Below, piece after piece: positions 35,742 to 44,438 of a stretch of DNA of 64,000 nt (its first letter is position 1; each line of letters opens with the position of its first letter). The translations under genes and the position numbers were made by a program. Source of the DNA: Rhodococcus sp. 1163 (lineage in GTDB: Bacteria > Actinomycetota > Actinomycetes > Mycobacteriales > Mycobacteriaceae). The stretch lies in contig NZ_MKKX01000006.1 of assembly GCF_002091985.1 (NCBI RefSeq), positions 90,937 to 154,936 of the forward strand, given 5' to 3'. A model generated the notes under the pieces. It was not told the DNA's origin. It saw only the letters and a list, made by a program, of their open reading frames with translations, and did no database searches.

Positions 35742-36824
35742 ATGGCCGCGAAGACGCCGCCGGCATTCGTGGATGCGGGTGGACGTGAAGTGCGTGTGTC
35801 GAGCCCTGACCGCGTCATCTACGAGGCAACCGACCGGACTCCGGCGATCACCAAGTTGGCTGTCTGCGAGTATTTCGCGGCGGTCGGTGAGCCGCTTCTG
35901 CGGGCTGTCGGCGCACGGCCGATTGCCATGGAACGGTGGCCCGACGGCTTTCGTGAAGGCATGAGGCTTGCGCTCGGGCCGCAGGACAAGGAGGGTGACG
36001 GCTTCTATCAGAAGCGGCTGCCCAAAGGCGCGCCCGAATGGATCGAGACAGTGAAGGTCACGTTCCCGAGCGGCCGTACGGCAGACGAATTGTGTCCGAG
36101 TGAATCCGCTGCGCTGGTGTGGGCCGCGCAGATGGGCACGCTGACCTTTCACCCATGGCCGGTGCGAACGCCGGACCTGGACCACCCCGACGAGCTTCGG
36201 CTCGACCTGGATCTGCAGCCTGGTACGACCTTCGCCGATGCACAGCGGGTGGCGGAGGTGACCCGCGAGCTGTTGGCCGAGCTCGGCCTTCGCGGGTACC
36301 CCAAGACGAGTGGTAGCCGGGGGATCCATATCTACGTCCGCATCCGACCGGAGTACACGTTCGAGCAGCTACGACATGCGGCTATCGGTCTCGGACGCGA
36401 GCTGGAACGGCGTGACGAGGGTGTGACGACCAAGTGGTGGAAAGAGGAACGCGGCAAACGAATCTTCCTCGACTACAACCAGAACAATCGAGACCGAACC
36501 ATCGCGAGCGCGTGGAGTCCTCGGGCTCGGCCGGGAGCGCCGGTGAGTACGCCTTTGACGTGGTCGCAGCTGGCCGCCGTCACCGATCCTCGTGATTACA
36601 ACATCACGACCGTCCTCGGGCACCTGGAGGACGGGGACCCGTGGGAAGAGATGGATTCCCAGGCGTACTCGCTCGAGCCTCTTCTGGAGCTGTGGGAAAC
36701 CCTGCCGGGTGGTGAGCTCAACTTTCCACCCGACTACCCCAAGATGCCCGGTGAACCGCCACGTGTGCAGCCGTCGAAGAAAGTTGCCGAGCATTGGGAC
36801 GATCAAGGCAACCGCGTCGAATAG
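35742..36824 (+). CDS. stand-alone AEP primase-polymerase (PrimPol-C / LigD PolDom-like)
   Basis: 360 aa from the ATG at 35742. Catalytic blocks match the LigD polymerase domain: LDLDLQPGTTF near 152, TSGSRGIHIY near 190 and YNQNNRDRTIASAWSPR near 245. The C-terminal 70 residues (YNITTVLGHLEDGD onward) are an extension not present in the LigD domain. It starts one base after the ligC stop. The mycobacterial counterpart fills short gaps with ribonucleotides in excision repair together with LigC. Its presence makes this a second, Ku-independent-looking polymerase/ligase module in the window. Confidence 0.92.
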   Translation: MAAKTPPAFVDAGGREVRVSSPDRVIYEATDRTPAITKLAVCEYFAAVGEPLLRAVGARPIAMERWPDGFREGMRLALGPQDKEGDGFYQKRLPKGAPEWIETVKVTFPSGRTADELCPSESAALVWAAQMGTLTFHPWPVRTPDLDHPDELRLDLDLQPGTTFADAQRVAEVTRELLAELGLRGYPKTSGSRGIHIYVRIRPEYTFEQLRHAAIGLGRELERRDEGVTTKWWKEERGKRIFLDYNQNNRDRTIASAWSPRARPGAPVSTPLTWSQLAAVTDPRDYNITTVLGHLEDGDPWEEMDSQAYSLEPLLELWETLPGGELNFPPDYPKMPGEPPRVQPSKKVAEHWDDQGNRVE

Positions 36825-36940
36825 GTGCGGGTTGAGGAACCGCTCGACTGCCGTCGCGGTTCGCTGAATCAGCTCATCGCTGGTAACACGCGGTGGGTCG
36901 GGCGCTAAACTTCTATTTTTGGCCGGTCGAAAGTCGATCG

Positions 36941-37696
36941 GTGTCCGCGGAGGTGATTCCCATCAGTGAGCAGGTTCTCGGTACAGAGTTGCCGACGCGG
37001 ATGCCGTTCGATTTGGATCTGAGCCATCGACTGGCCGCGGTGGCGCGGGATTTGCGTCGTCAGCACAATGATCCGGACAAGACCCTCGCTGCGATCACCG
37101 AGTCCGCGGTCGTGAACGTGCCTGCTGCCGAATACGCCAGCATCACCACGGTGCTGCAGGGCAAGTTCGTCTACAGCGCTGCCTTGTCCGGTGACGTCGC
37201 GGCCGCGTGTGACTCCCTTCAGGAGCAGTTGGGCGAAGGCCCGTGCCTGGAGTCGGCCATCGAACAGCGCACTATCCGGATCGACGATATGGATGCCGAT
37301 ACCCGATGGCCGCGTTTCGCCGACGCGGCTTCCGCGCTCGGCGTCAAATCCATGATCTGCTTTCAGCTCTACGTGGAGGGGTACAACTTCGGCGCGCTCA
37401 ACCTCCACTCGTCGCGGGTGCATGCGTTCGGGGTGGACGCGGAGTCGATCGGTTCTCTGTTCGCGGCGCACGCCGCAATAGCATTTTCCACTGCCCGTGA
37501 GGAACAGCAGATTCGTGCCGCCTTGACCAGCCGCGACATCATCGGGCAGGCCAAAGGCATGCTCATGGAGAGGTACAAGCTCAGCGCGCAAGAGGCGTTC
37601 GCGTTGCTGTCGAAACTGTCGCAGGAGACGAACACCAAGCTCGCCGATATCGCCAACCGTGTGGTTGCCGATGCCGAGACGAACGCCAAGGCTTAG
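36941..37696 (+). CDS. GAF and ANTAR domain protein (RNA-binding antiterminator-type regulator)
   Basis: About 251 aa. A GAF domain spans the first two thirds (TLAAITESAVVNVPAAEYAS to AAHAAIAFSTA), followed by an ANTAR domain with ALTSRDIIGQAKGMLMERYK and SQETNTKLADIANRVV. ANTAR domains bind paired RNA hairpins and prevent termination; the GAF domain presumably senses a ligand. The start is uncertain: GTG at 36941 or 36953, or ATG at 37003. The gene converges on the EAL-DICT operon with only 3 bp between stops, but its RNA targets cannot be located by eye. Confidence 0.85.
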   Translation: MSAEVIPISEQVLGTELPTRMPFDLDLSHRLAAVARDLRRQHNDPDKTLAAITESAVVNVPAAEYASITTVLQGKFVYSAALSGDVAAACDSLQEQLGEGPCLESAIEQRTIRIDDMDADTRWPRFADAASALGVKSMICFQLYVEGYNFGALNLHSSRVHAFGVDAESIGSLFAAHAAIAFSTAREEQQIRAALTSRDIIGQAKGMLMERYKLSAQEAFALLSKLSQETNTKLADIANRVVADAETNAKA

Positions 37697-37699
37697 TTG

Positions 37700-38959
37700 T
37701 CAGAGCCCGGTTCGTTCCACGGGTAGGCGTGAAAGCAGGCTCCGTGCACAGTCGACGGTCAGTTGCGGGTCGTGACTGAGTACGTAGGAAAACTTGCGTT
37801 CCATGTCCGCGCCGGTGTCGCCGAGATCTTTCGCGGCAAGGACCGCCGAGAAATGTGGTGACAGAACCACCACGACCCACTCCTCGCACACCGGATCGCC
37901 TGGCTCCAGATCGGCTCCGCGTACCTTCGGTGCCGGTTCGGAGCCCATACCTTGGGCGAGCGCGCCGACCAGTGCTGCCTGAGTTGCCATCACCTCCCAC
38001 CGCCGCGCGGTGAGTGAGGTGAAGTGTTCACGCTTTTCGAACGAGCCGAGGATCACCGCGGTCTGCAGGGATTGGCTCGCAATGGATTCGAGCCCTTTGC
38101 TCATCTCGACGAGCAAACGTTTGGTCGACGGCTTGCTGTCCCTACCCGCTGCGGCAAGTTCATACGGGGAGGCCCGTGGCATCGATCCGCGTTCCGGTGA
38201 AGTGCGAAAGCTCAACGGAGACAGCTTTTCCGACGGCTCTACCGGCGACCGATTCTGCTCGGTGAAATACCGGCCCTGCCCGACGCGTGCACCCAGTGCG
38301 AGTGCGATGTGCACTGCTTCCTCGTTGTCGATGCCCTCGGCCATGACGATGGCGCCGGTTCGTTCGGTGTACGCCGCGACGGCATTGACGACGCGGGCGG
38401 TGAACAGACTCGGTTTTCGAGTGATCAGGGAGCGGTCCAACTTGACTACATCGGGTTCGAGGAGGGGCAGCAGAGCCAGGGACTCCGGCCGGACGCCGAC
38501 GTGATCGACGGCGATGGCCCAGCCGAGGCGTCGTACGTCTGCGACGGCGCGTAGGAGCTGTGCCGGCCGGCGGATGAGTGAGGTCTCGTCGAGTTGGAGA
38601 ACGGCGGTACCCGAACCTGCCTGGGCACGGTCGGGGAGGTGCGCAAGCGAGTCGGGATCGATGGCGATGAACAGTGGTACGGCTTTCAAGGAATCGGAGT
38701 CTGCGATCCGTCCGACGGCGCCTTCCCATCGAACCAGGTCCAGATCGACCGTCATGTTCATCGCCCGGGCGGCAGAGGCGAGTGCAGCCGGATCACCGAA
38801 TGCGGAGCCTTCGGGGCCACCGACGATGGCTTCGTGCCCGATGACCTCGGAAGTCAACAGGTCGACGAGTGGCACGAAGTCGATGTGAAGGCTGCCCGGC
38901 CCGAGAATCGATTCGAGGCCCCCGCCGTCGAAATTCCTGGTCGAGGTGTCTCCGTTCAT
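37700..38959 (-). CDS. degenerate EAL domain plus DICT sensory domain protein
   Basis: 419 aa. The EAL domain covers about residues 20-245 and is degenerate: GHEAIVGG keeps the first Glu, but the usual VNLS is IAIDPDS, the DDFG loop is DHVGVRPESL, while DVVKLDRSLI and MAEGIDNEEA keep Lys and Glu. Phosphodiesterase activity is doubtful; it may bind c-di-GMP or act as a protein adaptor. Residues about 275-419 resemble the DICT domain seen with GGDEF/EAL proteins. Its ATG overlaps the stop of the methyltransferase gene (ATGA), making it the last gene of a five-gene coupled operon. Confidence 0.82.
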   Translation of the reverse strand: MNGDTSTRNFDGGGLESILGPGSLHIDFVPLVDLLTSEVIGHEAIVGGPEGSAFGDPAALASAARAMNMTVDLDLVRWEGAVGRIADSDSLKAVPLFIAIDPDSLAHLPDRAQAGSGTAVLQLDETSLIRRPAQLLRAVADVRRLGWAIAVDHVGVRPESLALLPLLEPDVVKLDRSLITRKPSLFTARVVNAVAAYTERTGAIVMAEGIDNEEAVHIALALGARVGQGRYFTEQNRSPVEPSEKLSPLSFRTSPERGSMPRASPYELAAAGRDSKPSTKRLLVEMSKGLESIASQSLQTAVILGSFEKREHFTSLTARRWEVMATQAALVGALAQGMGSEPAPKVRGADLEPGDPVCEEWVVVVLSPHFSAVLAAKDLGDTGADMERKFSYVLSHDPQLTVDCARSLLSRLPVERTGL

Positions 38960-39576
38960 ACCAAGCCCTCACGTCGTGCGACCGACTGCGTCGCGTCGCC
39001 GCGTGAGTTGATGAAGACGTCCAACACGAAGTCCTCGTCCATGTATCCCCCTAGCCGTTCGAGCTCGGCGTTCTCACCGATCACCGCGTGAACGCGATCT
39101 CCCGTCAGAGGGTAGTCCGTCACGTGATGACGCCAGTGCACTGCAAGAAGAGTGCCACCGGGTTCGAGATGCGCAGTGGCAGCATCGACTGCTACCCGAA
39201 GGTCGGGCTCGTCGAGGTAGTACCCCACCTCGCTGAGCACGATCAAGTCGAACGGCTCCTCACCGGCCACAGCACTCCAGTCGTCGGTCAATGACCACTT
39301 CACGAAGTCCACTGTCGCATTGTCGACGGCGGCGCGGGCGGTATCCAGCGCGGAATCGACGATGTCGGTCGATATGAGCGTTTCGCACCGCGTGCTCAGC
39401 TTCTCGGTCAGAACCCCGACCGAGCAACCTGGTTCGAGGCCGCGACGGTAGTGCGGCCGAGGGAGGGAGGCGACAGTGATCGAGTACTTTCTCTCCTCGT
39501 ACCAGTTGGCACACAACCTGAACGGGTCCGTGCCCTCGGCGTACACGGCATCGAAGTAGTCGCCGTGCAGTGTCAT
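38956..39576 (-). CDS. NodS-like SAM-dependent methyltransferase
   Basis: 206 aa from the ATG at 39576. Class I methyltransferase with SAM loop GLEPGCSVGVLTEKL near residue 47 and acidic STDIVDSALDTAR. The opening HGDYFDAVYAEGTDPF and YEERKYSITVASL match the NodS group, which N-methylates the amino sugar of rhizobial Nod factors. Both ends overlap neighbours by four bases (ATGA), with the deacetylase upstream and the EAL-DICT gene downstream. The NodS label concerns fold and subgroup; the true acceptor here is unknown, but an amine freed by the neighbouring deacetylase is an attractive candidate. Confidence 0.85.
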   Translation of the reverse strand: MTLHGDYFDAVYAEGTDPFRLCANWYEERKYSITVASLPRPHYRRGLEPGCSVGVLTEKLSTRCETLISTDIVDSALDTARAAVDNATVDFVKWSLTDDWSAVAGEEPFDLIVLSEVGYYLDEPDLRVAVDAATAHLEPGGTLLAVHWRHHVTDYPLTGDRVHAVIGENAELERLGGYMDEDFVLDVFINSRGDATQSVARREGLV

Positions 39577-40340
39577 CCGAAGATCACCTCGCGGGGTCGC
39601 AGCAGGCGTTCCAGTGCGAAGGGAGGTAGCACCGCCCGGTCGTCCGGATGCTCCGACAGTGGTGAAATTTGCGTCCGAAACTCTTGTACCGCAGCCTCTT
39701 TGGCCTCTCGCGCATTCGCGTCGAGATCGACCTCGAATGCCCGGCTCCACGGTACGTCCGGATGATCAGGGCAAGCCCAGTGCCACATCCAGATCGGGTA
39801 CTCGAGAATGGCGATACCGGTGCGTGACGCTGCAGTGATGCAGGCGCGTGCGGTGGCCTCGTGGTCGGGATGGCCGTCTCCGCGCCATGGCGTCAGGCAC
39901 CAGGTTCCTGGGCCGCCGTGCAACGAATCGGTCAATACATGCGCGAGTTCGTCCTCGTGCTCGGCAATAGCGCCGTCCTCGAACCCCAGACGCGTCGGAG
40001 CGTTGCGCACCCCCAGTCGTGCCACGGCTCGCTCCGACTCGCGGGGGCGCTCGGACACGAGGTCAGCGGGCGAGAGCGTCGGCGAACCGGGATGTGAGGC
40101 GCCACCATCGGTGACCGCAATTACAGTTATTTCGATTCCGGCGGCGGCAGCCATGGACATCAGCCCGCCGACGCCGAGCACCTCGTCGTCGGGGTGCGGT
40201 GCGACGACGACCAACTTGCTGCACCGCGTGAGATCGAGTGGGGGGAAGGTGCGATCCCATGCTCGCCACTCCGACTCGGGAGTTCCCGAGTCGGAGTCTG
40301 TGTCGAACGAGTGGGTGATGTCTTCTCGGCCGCTCACCAC
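39573..40340 (-). CDS. PIG-L/LmbE-family deacetylase
   Basis: 255 aa zinc-dependent N-deacetylase of the MshB/BshB/LmbE type. Metal and catalytic residues are in VVVAPHPDDEVLGVGG near residue 48 and in RGDGHPDHEATARAC near 155. Such enzymes remove acetyl from GlcNAc-linked small molecules or lipids. The GTG at 40340 is preceded by AAGGAGGA seven nt upstream; a second GTG directly follows. It overlaps the ACAD-like gene by 7 bp and the methyltransferase by 4 bp. It is unlikely to be MshB itself, as no other mycothiol gene is near and the neighbours suggest a different product. Confidence 0.88.
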   Translation of the reverse strand: MVSGREDITHSFDTDSDSGTPESEWRAWDRTFPPLDLTRCSKLVVVAPHPDDEVLGVGGLMSMAAAAGIEITVIAVTDGGASHPGSPTLSPADLVSERPRESERAVARLGVRNAPTRLGFEDGAIAEHEDELAHVLTDSLHGGPGTWCLTPWRGDGHPDHEATARACITAASRTGIAILEYPIWMWHWACPDHPDVPWSRAFEVDLDANAREAKEAAVQEFRTQISPLSEHPDDRAVLPPFALERLLRPREVIFG

Positions 40341-41287
40341 GGATAGTCCTCCTTCGCAATGTCTTCACCCAATGCTGCCAGATCGCGCTCGGCGTGGCTC
40401 TGCCGCAGATACACGCTCAGATCCGCGACCCGCTGGGCGTGTACCGCGTCGGCGCACAGGGGGCCCGCCCCCAGTGCTCGGCCGACTCGATCGATGCATT
40501 CGCTGGCGGCGCTCTCGACGATGGCCCGTACTACCCGGGCCCGAATTCGTCCTTGCCCATCGGAATCCATTGGGTCGGAATCTATTTCGGCAGCAGCGGT
40601 CGTCAACGCACTCGAAGCGGCACCCAATGCGGCCGCAACCGCGCCCAGATGCGCGTTCTTGTGAGCATCACCACCGGTGCGAGCGGCCGCATGCAGGGTG
40701 TCGGCCACCGCGCATGCACTACCGAACCAGCACGATGCGACGCCGATGGCACCGTGCCAGAAACCCGGCCGTTCGATGTAGGCGCCGGCTTCGCCGACAG
40801 GTATCGCCGAGGCGCCGTCGAACCGCACGGATCCAGAGTCGCTTCCTGCCATTCCGACGGCATGCCATGTATGTGGGATCGGGGCGCACCAGTTCTGCGT
40901 CAGATCCACTGCGAACATCTGCGACCGGTCGCCGACCTTCGCTGTCACCAGGGCATCGGTACAGATGTGCGCACCCGAGCACCACGGCTTCACTCCGGTG
41001 AGCTTCCAACCACCCTGGTCCTGAACGGCCTGGAGTACCGGGGTGGGCGGCTCGGCTGCCCAGACGCCCCAGATCTGCCCGCGCCTGGGTTTCGGGCCGT
41101 CGAGTTCGGCAAGGATGGCGATGGCATCTGCGTGCCCCTCGGCGAGGCGTCCGAGCACGGTGTTCTCTCTGCTCAGCATCGCCAGGGCTTGCCACCGCGC
41201 ATCGGTGTTGCCTGCGCCGGGCAGCGGCAGGTCGGCGGCCTCCTCGACAACCCACTTGCGCAGTCTCGGAGTGATGTCGATCGTCAT
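40334..41287 (-). CDS. short acyl-CoA dehydrogenase-like flavoprotein
   Basis: 317 aa from the ATG at 41287, about 60-70 residues shorter than standard acyl-CoA dehydrogenases. The middle beta domain is recognisable (IWGVWAAEPPTPVLQAVQDQ, WKLTGVKPWCSGAHICT, HAVGMAGSDSGSVRFDG). The C-terminal helices end in DLSVYLRQSHAERDLAALG instead of the usual catalytic-Glu loop. It may be a flavin oxidase/dehydrogenase acting on a non-CoA substrate. The ATG overlaps the glycosyltransferase stop (ATGA). Its company (GT2, deacetylase, methyltransferase) argues for a biosynthetic rather than a beta-oxidation role. Confidence 0.8.
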   Translation of the reverse strand: MTIDITPRLRKWVVEEAADLPLPGAGNTDARWQALAMLSRENTVLGRLAEGHADAIAILAELDGPKPRRGQIWGVWAAEPPTPVLQAVQDQGGWKLTGVKPWCSGAHICTDALVTAKVGDRSQMFAVDLTQNWCAPIPHTWHAVGMAGSDSGSVRFDGASAIPVGEAGAYIERPGFWHGAIGVASCWFGSACAVADTLHAAARTGGDAHKNAHLGAVAAALGAASSALTTAAAEIDSDPMDSDGQGRIRARVVRAIVESAASECIDRVGRALGAGPLCADAVHAQRVADLSVYLRQSHAERDLAALGEDIAKEDYPW

Positions 41288-42015
41288 TGCGTCAACGCCG
41301 CTTCGAGGGTGCGGAGGTGCCCGGCGAATCCATCGGGTGCCCGGCCGTCCCGGCGATTCGACGTCGACACCGGCGAGTCGCATGCGTACAGCACCGGGAT
41401 CGAACTGCTCTCCACCCGACGAATCAGATCCACGTCCTCTCCGGTCGGCAACGACCCGAACCCGCCGACGGCCCGATAGACGTCCGCGCGGAGGGCAAGA
41501 TTTGCCCCGTGCACGTGCCGGTGCCCGACGTGGTTGCGGTACCCGGATCGGTAGGCACGTTCGAGGCCGGAACTGGCGGAATCGAGTTCGACGCGCACCG
41601 TGCCCGCGACGGCCTGGGCACCACGCCGCGCATGCCGTAGGTGCGAGGCCAACCAGTCGGGACGGACCTCACTGTCGGCGTCGGTCGTCGCGTACCAGGT
41701 TTCGTGCAGATTCGTCCCGCTCAGCCCGGAAGAGCGTTCCTCGGCGGCTCGAAAGCCTGCCGCGCGAGAGGACCCGACATTGCGGAAGTCCACCGATATC
41801 ACCGAGCTCTCATCGGTATGTGCTGCCCACTCCGCAGCGATCGTCGGGGAGCTGTCGGAGCACGCGTCGAGTACCACGATGGTGCGTACTTCCACATCTT
41901 CGACGTACGCGCGGGAGCGGGCGAGGGAAGTCAAGGCCTGCTGCAGTAGATCCTCCTCGTTGTGAACCGGCACAACGACGACGATCTGTCGAATACGAGC
42001 CGAACAGTTTTTCAC
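41284..42015 (-). CDS. family 2 glycosyltransferase
   Basis: 243 aa from GTG at 42015, which has GAAGGA about 8 nt upstream; the frame runs to 42195 but that part looks non-coding. GT-A fold signs: IVVVVPVHNEEDLLQQALTS at the N-terminus, the DxD motif in WYATTDADSEVRPDWL, HVHGANLALRADVY as acceptor region, and the catalytic ED in LPTGEDVDLIRRV. It has no transmembrane helix, so it is cytosolic or peripheral. It is the first gene of the operon and sits 209 bp from the divergent secreted-protein gene. Donor and acceptor are unknown. Confidence 0.87.
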   Translation of the reverse strand: MKNCSARIRQIVVVVPVHNEEDLLQQALTSLARSRAYVEDVEVRTIVVLDACSDSSPTIAAEWAAHTDESSVISVDFRNVGSSRAAGFRAAEERSSGLSGTNLHETWYATTDADSEVRPDWLASHLRHARRGAQAVAGTVRVELDSASSGLERAYRSGYRNHVGHRHVHGANLALRADVYRAVGGFGSLPTGEDVDLIRRVESSSIPVLYACDSPVSTSNRRDGRAPDGFAGHLRTLEAALTQ

Positions 42016-42224
42016 GTGTGCATCCTTCGCGGTCGTCGATCGCGAGGCTGGGACATCGAAGCGTCCGGACCTGGGCTGTCCGGTGTATTCGGCGTCCGCG
42101 CATCCGACTCGACATAATCTGCCGCCGGTGGCTCGACGGAATGCTGATAGGTCCGATAGACCCGCCTGGGAGTGCCCGTTAGTGGCACAATCCAAACACG
42201 GGTCGGCGGCTCACGAGGAAAGGT

Positions 42225-42767
42225 GTGGCGGTGTTCTTTCAACGTGGAGTGGTGCGGAAGGTGGCGCTGGTGGCAGGCCCGGTGTTGATAGGGGTGCCGG
42301 TGGCGTTGCTGACGGCCGGAACGGCGCACGGCGCCGAGTTGTCCTGCGGTGGGCAGCCCCCGGTGGAAAATGTGCTCGTCGATGGGACGAGTGCGTGCGG
42401 CGTGCGGACCGACGCCACGAGCAACGCATTCGCTCATGCACTCGATGCAGTCGCGTTCGCGCGCGCCGAGGTCGGTGGCAGCGCGGTCGGTGTTGCCCAG
42501 GGCGGTGCCGTCGCCGCTGCCGAAACAGCGTCAGGCCAGGTCGGCGCACTCGCGTTCGGCCACAATGCGGTGTCGATCGTCTCGCCCGATCCCGGCGCAG
42601 TCGCGGTAGCTCTTTCGCTGGCCCCCGGCCAGACGTTCGTGGGGACTGCGTCGGAAGGCGTGCGGTGTGACGCAGGAGCAGGTCTCGCACTGAATCTCAC
42701 CACCGGACAGAGTTGCCTGTCCGACGGCGCCACCACTTGGAGGTCTGGCGTCGTCTCACCTCGGTGA
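42225..42767 (+). CDS. small secreted protein, unknown function
   Basis: 180 aa from GTG at 42225 with the ribosome site gaggaaagg just upstream. A clear Sec signal (KVALVAGPVLIGVPVALLTA, cut after AHGA) leads a mature protein that opens ELSCGGQPPVENVLVDGTSACG. Four Cys are present, two near each end, likely as disulfides. The middle is rich in Gly, Ala and Val with short AxGxGAVAVA-like strands, suggesting repeated beta turns. I do not recognise a characterised family. It is divergent from the five-gene glycosyltransferase operon. Confidence 0.75.
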   Translation: MAVFFQRGVVRKVALVAGPVLIGVPVALLTAGTAHGAELSCGGQPPVENVLVDGTSACGVRTDATSNAFAHALDAVAFARAEVGGSAVGVAQGGAVAAAETASGQVGALAFGHNAVSIVSPDPGAVAVALSLAPGQTFVGTASEGVRCDAGAGLALNLTTGQSCLSDGATTWRSGVVSPR

Positions 42768-42819
42768 GTGCTTCTTACGATCACAAGTTTTTCTTCGACA
42801 ACATATGAGGGGGATGGCA

Positions 42820-43410
42820 ATGTCGACACAGTTCAGCACCAACGAAGAGGTATTTCTCCGGATCGGCAAGGACCTCTGGTGGGCCGTTCTGATACGCGGG
42901 ATAGTGGCCATCGTCTTCGGAATCGTTGCTCTGGCCTGGCCGGATGTCACGGTGTGGGCTCTGGTAGTCATTTTCGGTGCCTACGCGATCGTCGACGGGG
43001 TCTCGGCCATCGTTCGGGCAGCTCGGGCGAGGAAGGTCGAATCGGGTTGGGTGTGGTGGATGCTCGGTGGATTCGTCTCGCTCGGTGCCGGAATTGTCGC
43101 GTTCGTATGGCCGAACATAACGGCACTCGCTGTCGTCTTCGTCATAGGAATCTGGGCGATTTTGGGGGGAATCCTGGAAATAGCAGGATCTCTGCGACTA
43201 CGGCGACTCGACGGCGCAACGCATTGGGTAGGGCTCATGATCGCGGGTGTTCTCGAACTCCTCTTCGGTCTCATTCTGGTGTTCTTCCCTGGTAGCGGCA
43301 TCCTCGGCATCGTTTGGCTGGTTGGTGTGTTTGCGTTGCTCTTCGGCATCGCATTCGTCGTTTCGGCATTTCAGTTGCGATCGATGGCAAAGAAAGCCGG
43401 AATGATCTGA
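42820..43410 (+). CDS. HdeD-family membrane protein
   Basis: 196 aa with six hydrophobic segments arranged as three similar pairs; the recurring pattern is G(I/V)xAIxFGIxAxxWP, as in RGIVAIVFGIVALAWPD and LGAGIVAFVWPNITALA. This is the DUF308/HdeD type, linked to acid resistance in E. coli but of unknown action in actinomycetes. The ATG at 42820 is preferred because gaggggg lies 7-8 nt upstream; ATGs at 42805 and 42814 are in frame. Flanked by a secreted protein and an L,D-transpeptidase gene on the same strand. Confidence 0.85.
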   Translation: MSTQFSTNEEVFLRIGKDLWWAVLIRGIVAIVFGIVALAWPDVTVWALVVIFGAYAIVDGVSAIVRAARARKVESGWVWWMLGGFVSLGAGIVAFVWPNITALAVVFVIGIWAILGGILEIAGSLRLRRLDGATHWVGLMIAGVLELLFGLILVFFPGSGILGIVWLVGVFALLFGIAFVVSAFQLRSMAKKAGMI

Positions 43411-43490
43411 AACGTTCGATTTCGATTCGCACAATGTCGGCCGGGTATGTGTTAATGGCTTTTGAACTGCACGCTCGGGGAAGACTAAGG

Positions 43491-44426
43491 ATGGACCGAA
43501 AAGTTATGGCATTCGCATCTAGGGCATCGCGCCGATTGGCCGTCCGGCTGTCTCTGGCGACCGTGACGGCTGCAGTGGGTATGAGTGCGCTGATCGCGCC
43601 GGCTCAGGCCGCTCCTCTGTGGCCCGGCGGTCCCGAGGCGCCCACCCTCCCTTCGTTCCCGGGCTCGTCGGACCCGGCCGCGCCGGTGCTACCCCAGCCG
43701 CAGATCCCGCGCCTGGCACCTGCGAACTTTTCCGATCCGTCCATCAGTCCGTCCGGCGGTGAGGTAGTCGGTGTCGCGCAGCCGATTGCCATCCGCTTCA
43801 ACGAGGCGATCGGCGATCGCGGTGCGGCCGAACGTGCAATTCACATCACGACCTCACCTGCAGTCGACGGCCACTTCTACTGGATCAACGACAGCCAGGT
43901 CCGGTGGCTGCCCAACGAGTTCTATCCGGCACACACTCAGGTCACCGTCGAAGCAGCAGGTTCGCGCACCGACTTCTCTACCGAAGACTCCGTCATCACC
44001 ACCGCGGACGACGCGACCCACACCATGACGATCACGCGCAACGGTGAGGTCGTGAAGACGATGCCGACATCGATGGGCAAGGCTGGGCACGAGACGCCCA
44101 ACGGCACCTACCTCGTCGGCGAGAAGTTCCGCGACATGTACATGGATTCGTCCACCTACGGCGTACCGGTCGATTCGCCCGAGGGGTACCGCACCTACGT
44201 CGAGTACGCGACGCGCATCTCCTACAGTGGCATCTTCGTCCATGCCGCTCCGTGGTCGGTCGACTCGCAGGGTTACGAGGATGTCAGCCACGGCTGCTTG
44301 AACGTCAGCACCGAGGATGGACGATGGTTCTTCGAGAACTCGCAGAAGGGTGATCCCGTCGTCGTCGTCAACAGTGGCGGTGGCACTTTGAGTGGCTCCG
44401 ACGGCTTGGGTGACTGGAACCGCTAG
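43491..44426 (+). CDS. L,D-transpeptidase with IgD-like domain
   Basis: 311 aa from the ATG at 43491 (43506 is an alternative). Signal peptide up to ALIAPAQA, a Pro-rich linker (PAAPVLPQPQIP), an Ig-like domain (SPSGGEVVGVAQPIAIRFNE to VTVEAAGS) and a YkuD catalytic domain with the nucleophile in DVSHGCLNVS near residue 268. It makes 3-3 cross-links between peptidoglycan stem peptides in the periplasm. The C-terminal GLGDWNR is like mycobacterial Ldt ends. One Ig domain is visible, where LdtMt2 has two. The next gene begins 76 bp later behind a PHO-box-like repeat. Confidence 0.92.
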   Translation: MDRKVMAFASRASRRLAVRLSLATVTAAVGMSALIAPAQAAPLWPGGPEAPTLPSFPGSSDPAAPVLPQPQIPRLAPANFSDPSISPSGGEVVGVAQPIAIRFNEAIGDRGAAERAIHITTSPAVDGHFYWINDSQVRWLPNEFYPAHTQVTVEAAGSRTDFSTEDSVITTADDATHTMTITRNGEVVKTMPTSMGKAGHETPNGTYLVGEKFRDMYMDSSTYGVPVDSPEGYRTYVEYATRISYSGIFVHAAPWSVDSQGYEDVSHGCLNVSTEDGRWFFENSQKGDPVVVVNSGGGTLSGSDGLGDWNR

Positions 44427-44438
44427 TTCTTGGTTTCG

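Noticed and set aside
42016..42195. N-terminal extension of the GT2 frame
   Set aside because: The extension lacks GT2 features; the GTG at 42015 has a ribosome site and sits right before the first conserved strand.
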